A model generated the notes under the pieces. That model had not been told where the DNA came from. It worked only from the letters and a program-made list of their open reading frames with translations, and ran no database searches. Source: CAMEON01 sp045128275 (GTDB taxonomy: Bacteria > Bacillota > Clostridia > Oscillospirales > CAG-272). Taken from it: a DNA stretch of 64,000 nt. The position numbers and the translations under genes are program-made. Positions 41,623 to 48,709 of the stretch are shown one piece after another; position 1 is the first letter of the stretch; every line of letters starts with the position of its first letter. The DNA lies in the NCBI GenBank assembly GCA_045128275.1, contig JBGVRH010000059.1, forward strand, positions 1-64,000. The letters are read 5' to 3'.

Positions 41623-43269
41623 TTACTCGTCCTTCTTCTGCAACGCCACAGCGGCGGCCATAGCCACCAGCACAGCGGTCACGCCAAAGCCAACCACAGA
41701 GCCGCAGCCCTTCTTCTCTACGGGCGCGTCGGTGGGAGCCTCGGTGCCCGCGTCGGGGGCGTCGGTGGGGGCCTCGGTCACGTCGGGAGCGGCGGTAGGA
41801 GCCTCGGTAGGAGCCTCGGTCTCCTCGGCGGTGGTGTCCTCTACCACCGAGTCGGGATCGAAGAAGTCACCCTCGAAGAGGTCGGTGGGATCGTTCTGAT
41901 AGAACTTGATCCAGGCCACGTCAAAGGTCTCCTGGGCGAAGTCCTCCGCGCCGTAGAAGGGGATCAGGCAGAGGTTCAGGATGAAGTTGGCTCCGTTCCA
42001 GCCCGGCTCGCCCGACATGTAGAAAATGACGGTGTGCCACTCGCCGTCGGTTCCCACGGAATCGTAGTAACACATTTCGAGATCGTACTCGGGAGTCTCG
42101 CCGGTGCGGTAGGACATACCCAGATCCTCGCCCTTGGCGGAGGAGGTGCGGTAGCGGATCACCACATAGTCGCCGCGCGTGCCCACGATGTTGCGGGGAT
42201 ACTTGGAGCTGAAGGCGTAGGCGTAGCCCTCGGAGGTCAGGGAGGTGATGCGCATGAAGGAGATCCCGTCCTCGGTGACGTAATCCACGGCGGCGTTCTC
42301 GCCCTCAAAGGTCTTGACCACCGACTCGTCGGCCATGTCGATTACTTCCATGAGCATGTATTCCTTGTCCTCCGCGCTCATGCCGGGGATCTCCACGGGC
42401 TTGATGTCCAGGCCGTCGGGCTTACCCGCAAAGGTCACCAGGGCGAACTTGGACACGTCCTTGGAGCCGGGGCCGCTGACGCCGCGGGCGAACATGAGGT
42501 GCCAGTAATCGTTGGGAGTCTCGGCCTCGCCATTGATGGACAGTACCCAGGCGTAGTTCATGGTGTCGCCGTTCTCCACGGTGCGGTCAGAAAGCCCCAG
42601 AACGGTCTGGAGGTGAACGCGGATCTCGTAGCGAAGCACCTGGTTCTCCTGGTCGTAGTAGCCCACGAAGTCCTCGCCGGGCTTGGGCAGGTAGGTGCCG
42701 AACCAGTTGAAGGTCATGGGCTCGTTGGTCTCGCTGTGCACGCCGTAGCCCAGCTCAATGTAATCGGTGGTTCCCTTGGCATCGGCGGGAGCAAAGCCCA
42801 GCTGGAGGCAGTTGTAAGCCCACAGGTACATATCGCCGCCCATGGCCTCGGGGGTGCAGGAGAAGCCGTTGATGAGGTTGACCTCAAAGGCCAGGTACAG
42901 GTAGGTGCCGTCCCAACCCCAGTAGGGCTTGATGGCATCGCCCTGGGTACCCTCGTAGAAAGTATGGAAATCCTCTTCGGTGCAGCCGTCGGAGCCGGAG
43001 TTGACCAGCCAGGACAGGTAGTCCTCGTACAGCTCGAAGGGCAGATACTCGTTCTTGTCGATGGTGCCGTCCAGTTTCGGAGCGATGTGCAGGAAGGGGA
43101 CCTCCCAAGCCACCTCGCCCTCGCCGGCCTGACCGGCCATGACCTCATCGATCTTCGCGCCTTCCTCGGTGTAGTGGCCGTCCTTGTTGACCATGGCGGC
43201 AGACGCGGTTACGGTGCAGAGGATCAACAGAGCAGTCAAGCAAAGGGCAAATGTGAATAGCTTTTTCAT
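41623..43269 (-). CDS. Secreted cell-surface protein with CBM9/DOMON-like domain and KGCGS C-tail
   Basis: 548 residues. Signal peptide MKKLFTFALCLTALLILCTVTASA. Residues about 58-260 contain APKLDGTIDKNEYLPFELYE and WGWDGTYLYLAFEV, the usual opening of CBM9-like/DOMON beta-sandwiches that bind sugars. A second beta region runs from 300 to 460. The end has TEAPT repeats as a wall-spanning stalk, then KKGCGSVVGFGVTAVLVAMAAAVALQKKDE-type tail: KKGCGS, a helix and a basic end, as in other Clostridia surface proteins. No sortase LPxTG is present. Monocistronic. Confidence 0.78.
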   Translation of the reverse strand: MKKLFTFALCLTALLILCTVTASAAMVNKDGHYTEEGAKIDEVMAGQAGEGEVAWEVPFLHIAPKLDGTIDKNEYLPFELYEDYLSWLVNSGSDGCTEEDFHTFYEGTQGDAIKPYWGWDGTYLYLAFEVNLINGFSCTPEAMGGDMYLWAYNCLQLGFAPADAKGTTDYIELGYGVHSETNEPMTFNWFGTYLPKPGEDFVGYYDQENQVLRYEIRVHLQTVLGLSDRTVENGDTMNYAWVLSINGEAETPNDYWHLMFARGVSGPGSKDVSKFALVTFAGKPDGLDIKPVEIPGMSAEDKEYMLMEVIDMADESVVKTFEGENAAVDYVTEDGISFMRITSLTSEGYAYAFSSKYPRNIVGTRGDYVVIRYRTSSAKGEDLGMSYRTGETPEYDLEMCYYDSVGTDGEWHTVIFYMSGEPGWNGANFILNLCLIPFYGAEDFAQETFDVAWIKFYQNDPTDLFEGDFFDPDSVVEDTTAEETEAPTEAPTAAPDVTEAPTDAPDAGTEAPTDAPVEKKGCGSVVGFGVTAVLVAMAAAVALQKKDE

Positions 43270-43331
43270 GTGTGTGACCTCCTTGATTGTTTTCGGTAGA
43301 AAATACCGCTTTATGGGCGGTTGGTATTTTT

Positions 43332-43359
43332 ATTATAGCAGAATTACGGGATTTGTCAA
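43332..43359 (-). promoter_or_regulatory. Promoter for the CBM9/DOMON-like protein gene
   Basis: Minus strand TTGACA (43359-43354), 16-base spacer, TATAAT (43337-43332). Confidence 0.8.
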
Positions 43360-43446
43360 TAGAAATGGGTGAATTTTGTGCAGTTTGTTTTCGGAAAATC
43401 TTACTGAACAGTTACCCTCCGAAGAAGATTCAAATTCGTGAGGTGT

Positions 43447-43771
43447 GGCCTACCTGAAAGGATTCTGAACCCCGCCCTCGCTTTGCGAGGGCAGGAAGCA
43501 CCTCCCAAGCAAAAATATTCTTTTTTGGCCACTTGATGCTTCCACGAATCTTCTCACCCTCACAAATAGGCCAACAGAAAAGACACCCGCGAGGGGTGTT
43601 TTTCTATTGGCCTACCCGAAAGGATTCTGAACCGCGCCCTCGCAAAGCGAGGGCAGGAAGCACCTCCCAAGCAAAAATATTCTTTCTTGGTCACTTAGTG
43701 CTTCCACGAATCTTCTCGCCCTCACAAATAGGCCAACAGAAAAGACACCCACAAGGGGTGTCTTTTCTGTT
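43447..43771 (-). repeat. Two tandem 162-163 bp units containing the 3' end of tRNA-Arg
   Basis: GGCCTACCTGAAAGGATTC (43447), GGCCTACCCGAAAGGATTC (43609) and the true tRNA end (43772) recur at 162 and 163 bases. Each unit also has a CGCCCTCGC/GCGAGGGCG hairpin, GGAAGCACCTCCCAAGCAAA, and in the second half the tRNA terminator hairpin. Only the last copy has a full tRNA. Confidence 0.85.
43740..43766 (-). terminator. Intrinsic terminator of tRNA-Arg
   Basis: Minus-strand stem AAAAGACACCC/GGGTGTCTTTT directly after the CCA end. A near copy lies one repeat unit further at about 43578-43603. Confidence 0.8.
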
Positions 43772-43847
43772 GGCCTACCCGAAAGGATTCGAACCTTCGA
43801 CCTTCAGAGTCGGAGTCTGACGCGCTATCCAGCTGTGCCACGGGTAG
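43771..43847 (-). tRNA. tRNA-Arg (anticodon CCG)
   Basis: On the minus strand: acceptor CTACCCG/CGGGTAG (7 bp), anticodon stem TCAGA/TCTGA with loop CTCCGAC giving anticodon CCG, T stem GAAGG/CCTTT with TTCGAAT loop, discriminator G and an encoded CCA (43773-43771). It reads the CGG codon. Confidence 0.95.
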
Positions 43848-43984
43848 GTGTTTCGTATACCTTGGTATTATACCACAAAGCAGGGAAAAATGCAACCCCT
43901 TTTTGAAAAAAAGTCGGGCCGCAAGGTCTCTTTTCGCCCGCCTGTTCCCGACAAAAGATCCCCCTCGGAGGGGGGCTTGACTCC

Positions 43985-44197
43985 TGTGGAAAACTCCCCC
44001 TCCTCCTGTGGATTTTTCCACAGCTGTCCCGAAAAGTTTCCCACAACCTGTGGAAAACTCTGTGGACATCTCATCCAAATTCTTGAAATTTCCGCGTAAA
44101 ATAAGGCATTTTCGGGGATTCAGTCGGATAAAGTCGATTTTGGGGGGTGTGGAATAGCATCATACGGATATAAATTCCTGTTGATAACTTTTCCACA
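43985..44197. other. Cluster of DnaA-box-like 9-mers
   Basis: Sites close to TTATCCACA: TGTGGAAAA at 43985 and 44049, TGTGGATTT at 44007, TTTTCCACA at 44014 and 44189, TGTGGACAT at 44061, TTTCCCACA at 44037. Two form the palindrome TGTGGA-TTTT-TCCACA. They fill much of the 470 bases between the tRNA and holA, where I see no gene. None is a perfect consensus, and dnaA is not nearby. Confidence 0.45.
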
Positions 44198-44285
44198 GAA
44201 AGAAGGGAACGACAGTGAATTTTCCGGTGTTTTTCTACAGGCTTCCCAAAAACGGGCACGCGGCGGCGGTAGGAGCGGGGCAAAG

Positions 44286-44314
44286 AAAAAAGGGTAGGCG
44301 AGCTACCCTTTTTT
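44286..44314 (-). terminator. Intrinsic terminator of ygiQ-holA
   Basis: AAAAAAGGGTAG/CTACCCTTTTTT, five bases after the holA stop. Confidence 0.88.
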
Positions 44315-44319
44315 GAAGG

Positions 44320-45363
44320 TCAGAGCGTGCAGATGAGCCGTTCAATGATCCCGTACCCGTCGGCGGCGGAGCGCTTCAAGGCCTTGTCAGCGGTCTCGGC
44401 GGCGGCGACGGCGTTGCGGAGGAGGGAGGCATCGGTCTTGCGTGCCTGCTTGAGGTAGAGGCCCACCCGGTATTCGTGCATCTTCAGCTCGCTCCCGATC
44501 TCGGCGGGGGTGCGGCCACCGTCGGCCATGGTGCGGATGGCCAGGAGATCGCAGACCACCCGGGAGACCTCGGACAGGATGAACAGGGGCTCCACGCGGC
44601 GGAGCTTGAGGTCGGCCAGGATATCCAGCGCGTCGGCCCGTCTCCGCTCCATGATGGCGTTGGTAAAGGCGAAGGCATCGTACTCCATGGCGGGGATGGC
44701 GGCGGTACGGATATCGGCCTCGGTGAGAGTGTCCCGCCCGTGGGCGCGGATATAGCAGGCCACCTTGTCCACCTCATTGGCCAGGGTGAACATATTCCGC
44801 CCGCAATACTCAATGGTGAACTGGCAGAGCTTGGGATCGGCCTGTACCCCGCCGTGGAGGTAGTGCTTCTGCACCCAGCCCGCCAGCTTGGCGGGGGTGT
44901 TGCGCTCGAAGTATACGGGAGTGAGGTACTCACCGAGGGTGGTCAGTAGCTCCGAGGGCTTTTTGGGGAGATTACCGGGGTCAAAGGTGTCGGCGGCGGC
45001 GGAAATGATCACCAGATTGTAGGGGTAATCGGGGATCTCGGAGAGTGCCTCGCAGAGCTTGTCCATATCGGCGGCGCGAAGGGTGGACAGGTTCAGTCCC
45101 GTCACGGTAATGACCTTGCGATCCGCCCCCATGGGGGGGACGGTCATGGCATCCAGCAGGGCGGCGGGGGTGAAGTCCAGCCCGTCCAGACGGATATCGT
45201 TGAAGGCGGCCATGGCGGGGTCAGCCTCGGTGACCGACTGGCGAGCCATGCGGAGGGCGGCGGACTTCATGTAGTCCTCCTCCCCGAAGAAGAGGTAGCC
45301 TCCCGTGGGGTTGGTTTTCAGAGCCTTGCGGAAGTCGGCCTCCTTGAGAATGGTCAGGGCCAT
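44320..45363 (-). CDS. holA: DNA polymerase III subunit delta
   Basis: 347 residues, normal for HolA. The N-terminal domain has GGYLFFGEEDYMKSAALRM (22-40), then the AAA-like middle and the C-terminal helical collar (IMERRRADALDILADL, and YRVGLYLKQARKTDASLLRNAV). Delta opens the sliding clamp within the clamp loader. It starts three bases after the stop of ygiQ, so the two are co-transcribed. Confidence 0.92.
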   Translation of the reverse strand: MALTILKEADFRKALKTNPTGGYLFFGEEDYMKSAALRMARQSVTEADPAMAAFNDIRLDGLDFTPAALLDAMTVPPMGADRKVITVTGLNLSTLRAADMDKLCEALSEIPDYPYNLVIISAAADTFDPGNLPKKPSELLTTLGEYLTPVYFERNTPAKLAGWVQKHYLHGGVQADPKLCQFTIEYCGRNMFTLANEVDKVACYIRAHGRDTLTEADIRTAAIPAMEYDAFAFTNAIMERRRADALDILADLKLRRVEPLFILSEVSRVVCDLLAIRTMADGGRTPAEIGSELKMHEYRVGLYLKQARKTDASLLRNAVAAAETADKALKRSAADGYGIIERLICTL

Positions 45364-45366
45364 GGC

Positions 45367-47439
45367 TTACCTCCTCCCTTTGCCGCTCTTGGGGGCGGGC
45401 TTACCACCCTTTTGGGGTGTGTTCCCTCCCTTGGCGGCGGGCTTGGCGGTGGGTCTTGCGCCTCCCTTTGCGGTGGGAGCGGAGACTTTACCGCCCTTGG
45501 GCGCGGAATGGCTGTTCTTGGGCGCATACCCGCCCTTGGTATCGGTCTTGCCGCCCTTGCGGTCGCCGTCGCCCTTCTTGGGGGCAGGCTTGCCGCTATG
45601 AGGCGCGGTACCGTAAGGTGCGGGTCTTCCTCCCGCGGGCTTGACCAGACACTCGGGGCCGAAGCCGATGAGGTCGGTTCTCCCCGCCTTGGTCAGCGCT
45701 TCACGGACGAGGTCGGCGTTCTCGGGGCGGTTGAACTGGAGCAGGGCGCGCTGGAGCTGCTTTTCGTGGTAGTCGGTGACCACGTGGACGGGCTTCATAT
45801 CCATGGGGTTGATGCCCGTGTAGAACATGACGGTGGAGGCGGTGCCGGGGGTGGGGTAGTAGTCCTGCACCTGCTCGGGGGCGTAGTGATCCCGCTTCAG
45901 ACACAGGGCGAGGTCGATGGCCTCGTTCAGGGTCGAGCCGGGGTGGCTGGACATGAGGTAGGGAACGAGATACTGCTCCTTGCCGCAGGCCTCGGACAAC
46001 TCGAAATATTTCTTGCGGAAGGTCTCGTACACGTGGAAATCGGGCTTGCCCATGCACCGTAGGACGGGGGAGGCGCAATGCTCGGGGGCGACCTTGAGCT
46101 GCCCCGACACGTGATCGCGCACCAGCTTGCGGAAGAAATCGTCCTTGGGATCGGCCAGCAGGTAGTCGAAGCGGATGCCGGAGCGGATGAAGACCTTCTT
46201 CACCTTGGGGAGAGCCTCGATGGCCTTCAGCAGTTCGATGTACTCGCTGTGATCGGCGATCAGATTGGGGCAGGGCTTGGGGGCGAGGCACTTGCGGTTG
46301 GCGCAGACGCCATGCTCCAGCTGCTTCTTGCAGGCGGGATAGCGGAAGTTGGCGGTGGGGCCGCCCACGTCGTGGATGTAGCCCTTGAAGTCGGGCATCT
46401 CGGTGATCTGCTTGGCCTCGGCCACCACCGACTCAATACTGCGGGAGCGGACGGTACGCCCCTGATGGAAGGCCAGGGCGCAGAAGTTGCACGCGCCGAA
46501 GCACCCGCGGTTGTGGGTCACGGAAAAGCGCACCTCCTCGATGCCGGGGACACCGCCGTCCTTCTCGTAGGAGGGGTGGTAGGTGCGGGTGTAGGGCAGG
46601 GCGTAGACCGCGTCCAGCTCCTCACGTTCCAGGGGAGGCATGGGGGGATTCTGGACGAGGAGCTTGTTATCGTAGATCTCGCAGATGGCCTTGCCGCCGA
46701 TGGCATCCTGGTTCTTGTACTGCACCCCGAAGGCCTCGGCATACTTGCGCTTGTCGGTCTTGAGGTCATCGTAGTTGAAGGTGGCGGCCACGGGGAAGTG
46801 GATCTGATCCTGCTCCTCGGTCTTGCAGAGGTAGCAGGTGCCTCGCACGTCCCGGATCTTGCGGATGGGCACACCCTTGTCCAGGAGCTTGGCGATGCGG
46901 CGGAGGATGTTCTCCCCCATGCCGTAGGTCAGGATGTCGGCACGGCTGTCCACCAGCACCGAGCGGCGCACCTTGTCGTCCCAGTAATCGTAATGGGCGA
47001 AGCGGCGCAGGGAGGCTTCCAGACCGCCCAGAATGATGGGCACGTCACCGTAGGCCTCGCGGATGCGGTTGGAGTAGACGATGGTGGCGCGGTCGGGGCG
47101 GTTTCCCATCTTGCCCCCTGCCGAGTAGTAATCGTAGGTGCGCTTGCGCTTGGCGGCGGTGTAGTGGGCCACCATGGAGTCGATGTTGCCCGCCGTTACC
47201 AGAAAGCCCAGACGGGGACGGCCGAACTCCTTGAAGGCCTCGGCTGACTTGTAGTCGGGCTGGGACAGAATGGCCACACGGAAGCCCTCGGCCTCCAGCA
47301 CGCGGGAGATGATGGACACGCCAAAGGAGGGGTGATCCACGTAAGCGTCACCCGTGACGTACACGAAATCGGGGCGATCCCACCCGCGGGCATCCATGTC
47401 GGCGCGGGTCAGGGGAAGGAAGTCGGTGATGGTAGGCAT
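45367..47439 (-). CDS. ygiQ: YgiQ-family radical SAM protein
   Basis: 690 residues from the ATG at 47439 (GAAAGGA before it). A B12-binding-like N-terminus (about 20-190) is followed by the radical SAM site C313-x3-C317-x2-C320 in RGCFGACNFC and the YgiQ-specific C-terminal region with YPACKKQLEHGVCANRKCL and YYPTPGTASTVMFYTG. The reaction of this family is not established. The last 85 residues are a low-complexity, strongly basic tail of Lys, Gly, Pro and Ala with repeated KGG, which may bind nucleic acid. Confidence 0.9.
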   Translation of the reverse strand: MPTITDFLPLTRADMDARGWDRPDFVYVTGDAYVDHPSFGVSIISRVLEAEGFRVAILSQPDYKSAEAFKEFGRPRLGFLVTAGNIDSMVAHYTAAKRKRTYDYYSAGGKMGNRPDRATIVYSNRIREAYGDVPIILGGLEASLRRFAHYDYWDDKVRRSVLVDSRADILTYGMGENILRRIAKLLDKGVPIRKIRDVRGTCYLCKTEEQDQIHFPVAATFNYDDLKTDKRKYAEAFGVQYKNQDAIGGKAICEIYDNKLLVQNPPMPPLEREELDAVYALPYTRTYHPSYEKDGGVPGIEEVRFSVTHNRGCFGACNFCALAFHQGRTVRSRSIESVVAEAKQITEMPDFKGYIHDVGGPTANFRYPACKKQLEHGVCANRKCLAPKPCPNLIADHSEYIELLKAIEALPKVKKVFIRSGIRFDYLLADPKDDFFRKLVRDHVSGQLKVAPEHCASPVLRCMGKPDFHVYETFRKKYFELSEACGKEQYLVPYLMSSHPGSTLNEAIDLALCLKRDHYAPEQVQDYYPTPGTASTVMFYTGINPMDMKPVHVVTDYHEKQLQRALLQFNRPENADLVREALTKAGRTDLIGFGPECLVKPAGGRPAPYGTAPHSGKPAPKKGDGDRKGGKTDTKGGYAPKNSHSAPKGGKVSAPTAKGGARPTAKPAAKGGNTPQKGGKPAPKSGKGRR

Positions 47440-47478
47440 AAGGCGTGTCCTTTCGGGGTGGATTTCAATACTGTGTAT

Positions 47479-47507
47479 ATTGTAGCATATTTTGCGGGGA
47501 TTTGCAA
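47479..47507 (-). promoter_or_regulatory. Promoter for ygiQ-holA
   Basis: Minus strand TTGCAA (47507-47502), 17-base spacer, TACAAT (47484-47479), preceded by a run of six C. Confidence 0.78.
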
Positions 47508-47538
47508 GGGGGGCGGGAAAAACTTCTGTCCTGCTGTC

Positions 47539-47568
47539 AAAAAATCCCCTCCAAAACGGAGGGGATTT
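47539..47568 (-). terminator. Intrinsic terminator of the 156-residue membrane protein gene
   Basis: Minus-strand stem AAATCCCCTCC/GGAGGGGATTT followed by TTTT. Confidence 0.85.
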
Positions 47569-47616
47569 ATACAGATGGATGATTTCTGCGTGTGGGTAAT
47601 TCTCAAAAGTTTGCAA

Positions 47617-48087
47617 TTAGTCAAGAAGCTGTCTTGCTTCAGCCATGCCCTTTACAGCGATCTCTCTTTGCTTCATCCATTCGGAATATGCGGCTTCGTA
47701 CTCTTTGTTGGCTTGAGAACGTCTCCAGAATTTGTATACAAGATAAAGCACACCGGGGGCAACGTAGAGCAGGAGGCCGATGATGGTGATGACCGCGCTG
47801 ATCTTGACCTCACGCTTGACAGGCTCCTGCTCCATAATGGAGAAATACTGCTTTTCAAGCTTGACGATCTGATTGTAGTTCTTCATAGCGGTGTCGCGTT
47901 CCAAGACCAGCTTAACGTAATGCTCCTTGGTGGTTACATTGTAAACAGTACCGCCACGATTTTCCAAGTGAGAATCTGTGTTGTTGATCTCCTGGCTGGA
48001 TTTCAGATTCCAACCAAAGTTGGAAGCCAAATCGATGGTTGCTTGCTCGTTTTCGGGGCTGACGGTAAATGTTTTAGTTTCTAACAT
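47617..48087 (-). CDS. AT-rich single-helix protein of unknown function
   Basis: 156 residues. A polar N-terminal part (1-92) that probably includes a coiled coil around LVLERDTAMKNYNQIVKLEKQYF precedes a helix (about 96-119) and a charged tail with WMKQREIAVKGMAEARQLL. I do not recognise it. Codon use is AT-rich like the divergent regulator at 48269 and unlike the surrounding genes. The two may be a transferred pair. Confidence 0.65.
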   Translation of the reverse strand: MLETKTFTVSPENEQATIDLASNFGWNLKSSQEINNTDSHLENRGGTVYNVTTKEHYVKLVLERDTAMKNYNQIVKLEKQYFSIMEQEPVKREVKISAVITIIGLLLYVAPGVLYLVYKFWRRSQANKEYEAAYSEWMKQREIAVKGMAEARQLLD

Positions 48088-48106
48088 ATGCGTTCCTTCC
48101 TTTCAA

Positions 48107-48138
48107 TTTTTGGTACCATTTGCACAATATACCAAAAA
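48107..48138. promoter_or_regulatory. Inverted repeat in the divergent intergenic region
   Basis: TTTTTGGTA (48107-48115) and TACCAAAAA (48130-48138) lie between the start of transcription and the ATG of the minus-strand gene. Possible operator. Confidence 0.45.
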
Positions 48139-48152
48139 ATTAGTACGATGCA

Positions 48153-48181
48153 ATTATAGCATAAAATATTTGGTATGTCAA
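48153..48181 (-). promoter_or_regulatory. Promoter for the 156-residue protein gene
   Basis: Minus strand TTGACA (48181-48176), 17-base spacer, TATAAT (48158-48153). Confidence 0.85.
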
Positions 48182-48241
48182 GAGGTTGTAGAAAAAATAT
48201 AGTAAAATATGAATATTAGAATCGAAACAACACATCATATG

Positions 48242-48254
48242 TCACACGGTGTGA
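48242..48254. promoter_or_regulatory. Palindrome TCACAC-G-GTGTGA before the XRE gene
   Basis: Perfect 13-base palindrome ending 14 bases before the start codon at 48269. A likely binding site for the regulator itself. Confidence 0.45.
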
Positions 48255-48268
48255 AGCAAGGAGCCATT

Positions 48269-48556
48269 ATGCAGAACCGAATTCGAGAATTGCGTGAGGA
48301 TCGGGATCTACGACAGGTAGACGTGGCCGAAAAAACAGGCATTGATCAGCGGACTTTGTCAAATTACGAAACTGGAAAAACCAACCCCGATAGTTATGCT
48401 ATCATTCAATTGGCAAAATTTTACGGTGTAAGTACGGATTATCTGTTAGGGATCACCGATTACAATATTCACGATATGCAAGATGTTGCGGCCGAGCTGA
48501 AAAAGATTGCGATCAGATTGGAGGCTCTACAGAAATATATTTCGGGTAAGGAATAA
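48269..48556 (+). CDS. XRE-family transcriptional regulator
   Basis: 95 residues from the ATG at 48269 (AAGGAGCCATT before it). Helix-turn-helix: MQNRIRELREDRDLRQVDVAEKTGI, then DQRTLSNYETGKTNPDSYAIIQLAKFYGVSTDYLLGIT, a full Cro/C1-type domain (1-65). The short C-terminal helix ELKKIAIRLEALQKYI may form the dimer. AT-rich, divergent from the gene at 47617, with a palindrome at its own start. I infer control of both genes, as in small regulator/effector islets. Confidence 0.9.
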   Translation: MQNRIRELREDRDLRQVDVAEKTGIDQRTLSNYETGKTNPDSYAIIQLAKFYGVSTDYLLGITDYNIHDMQDVAAELKKIAIRLEALQKYISGKE

Positions 48557-48663
48557 CGAAGCCGCTGACGGGCTGTCAAGAACGAGCGAATCTGCCGAAG
48601 GTGGGGAGGTTTCACATTTTGGACAGTCGTTCTTTTTGCCGTATCCCATTTTAATGAGATATA

Positions 48664-48695
48664 AAAAGCCCTTCCCGTTTTTGGGAAGGGCTTTT
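48664..48695. terminator. Bidirectional intrinsic terminator
   Basis: AAAAGCCCTTCCC/GGGAAGGGCTTTT between the converging XRE and lysS genes. Confidence 0.88.
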
Positions 48696-48709
48696 ACATG
48701 GATATTTCA

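Noticed and set aside
43533..43820. A 95-codon plus-strand frame across the tRNA repeat
   Set aside because: It is made only of the duplicated tRNA end and hairpins and reads into tRNA-Arg; the internal duplication mirrors the DNA repeat.
43860..44320. The chromosomal origin oriC
   Set aside because: DnaA-like boxes are imperfect, no dnaA/dnaN/rpmH is near and gene direction does not diverge here. Kept only as a box cluster.
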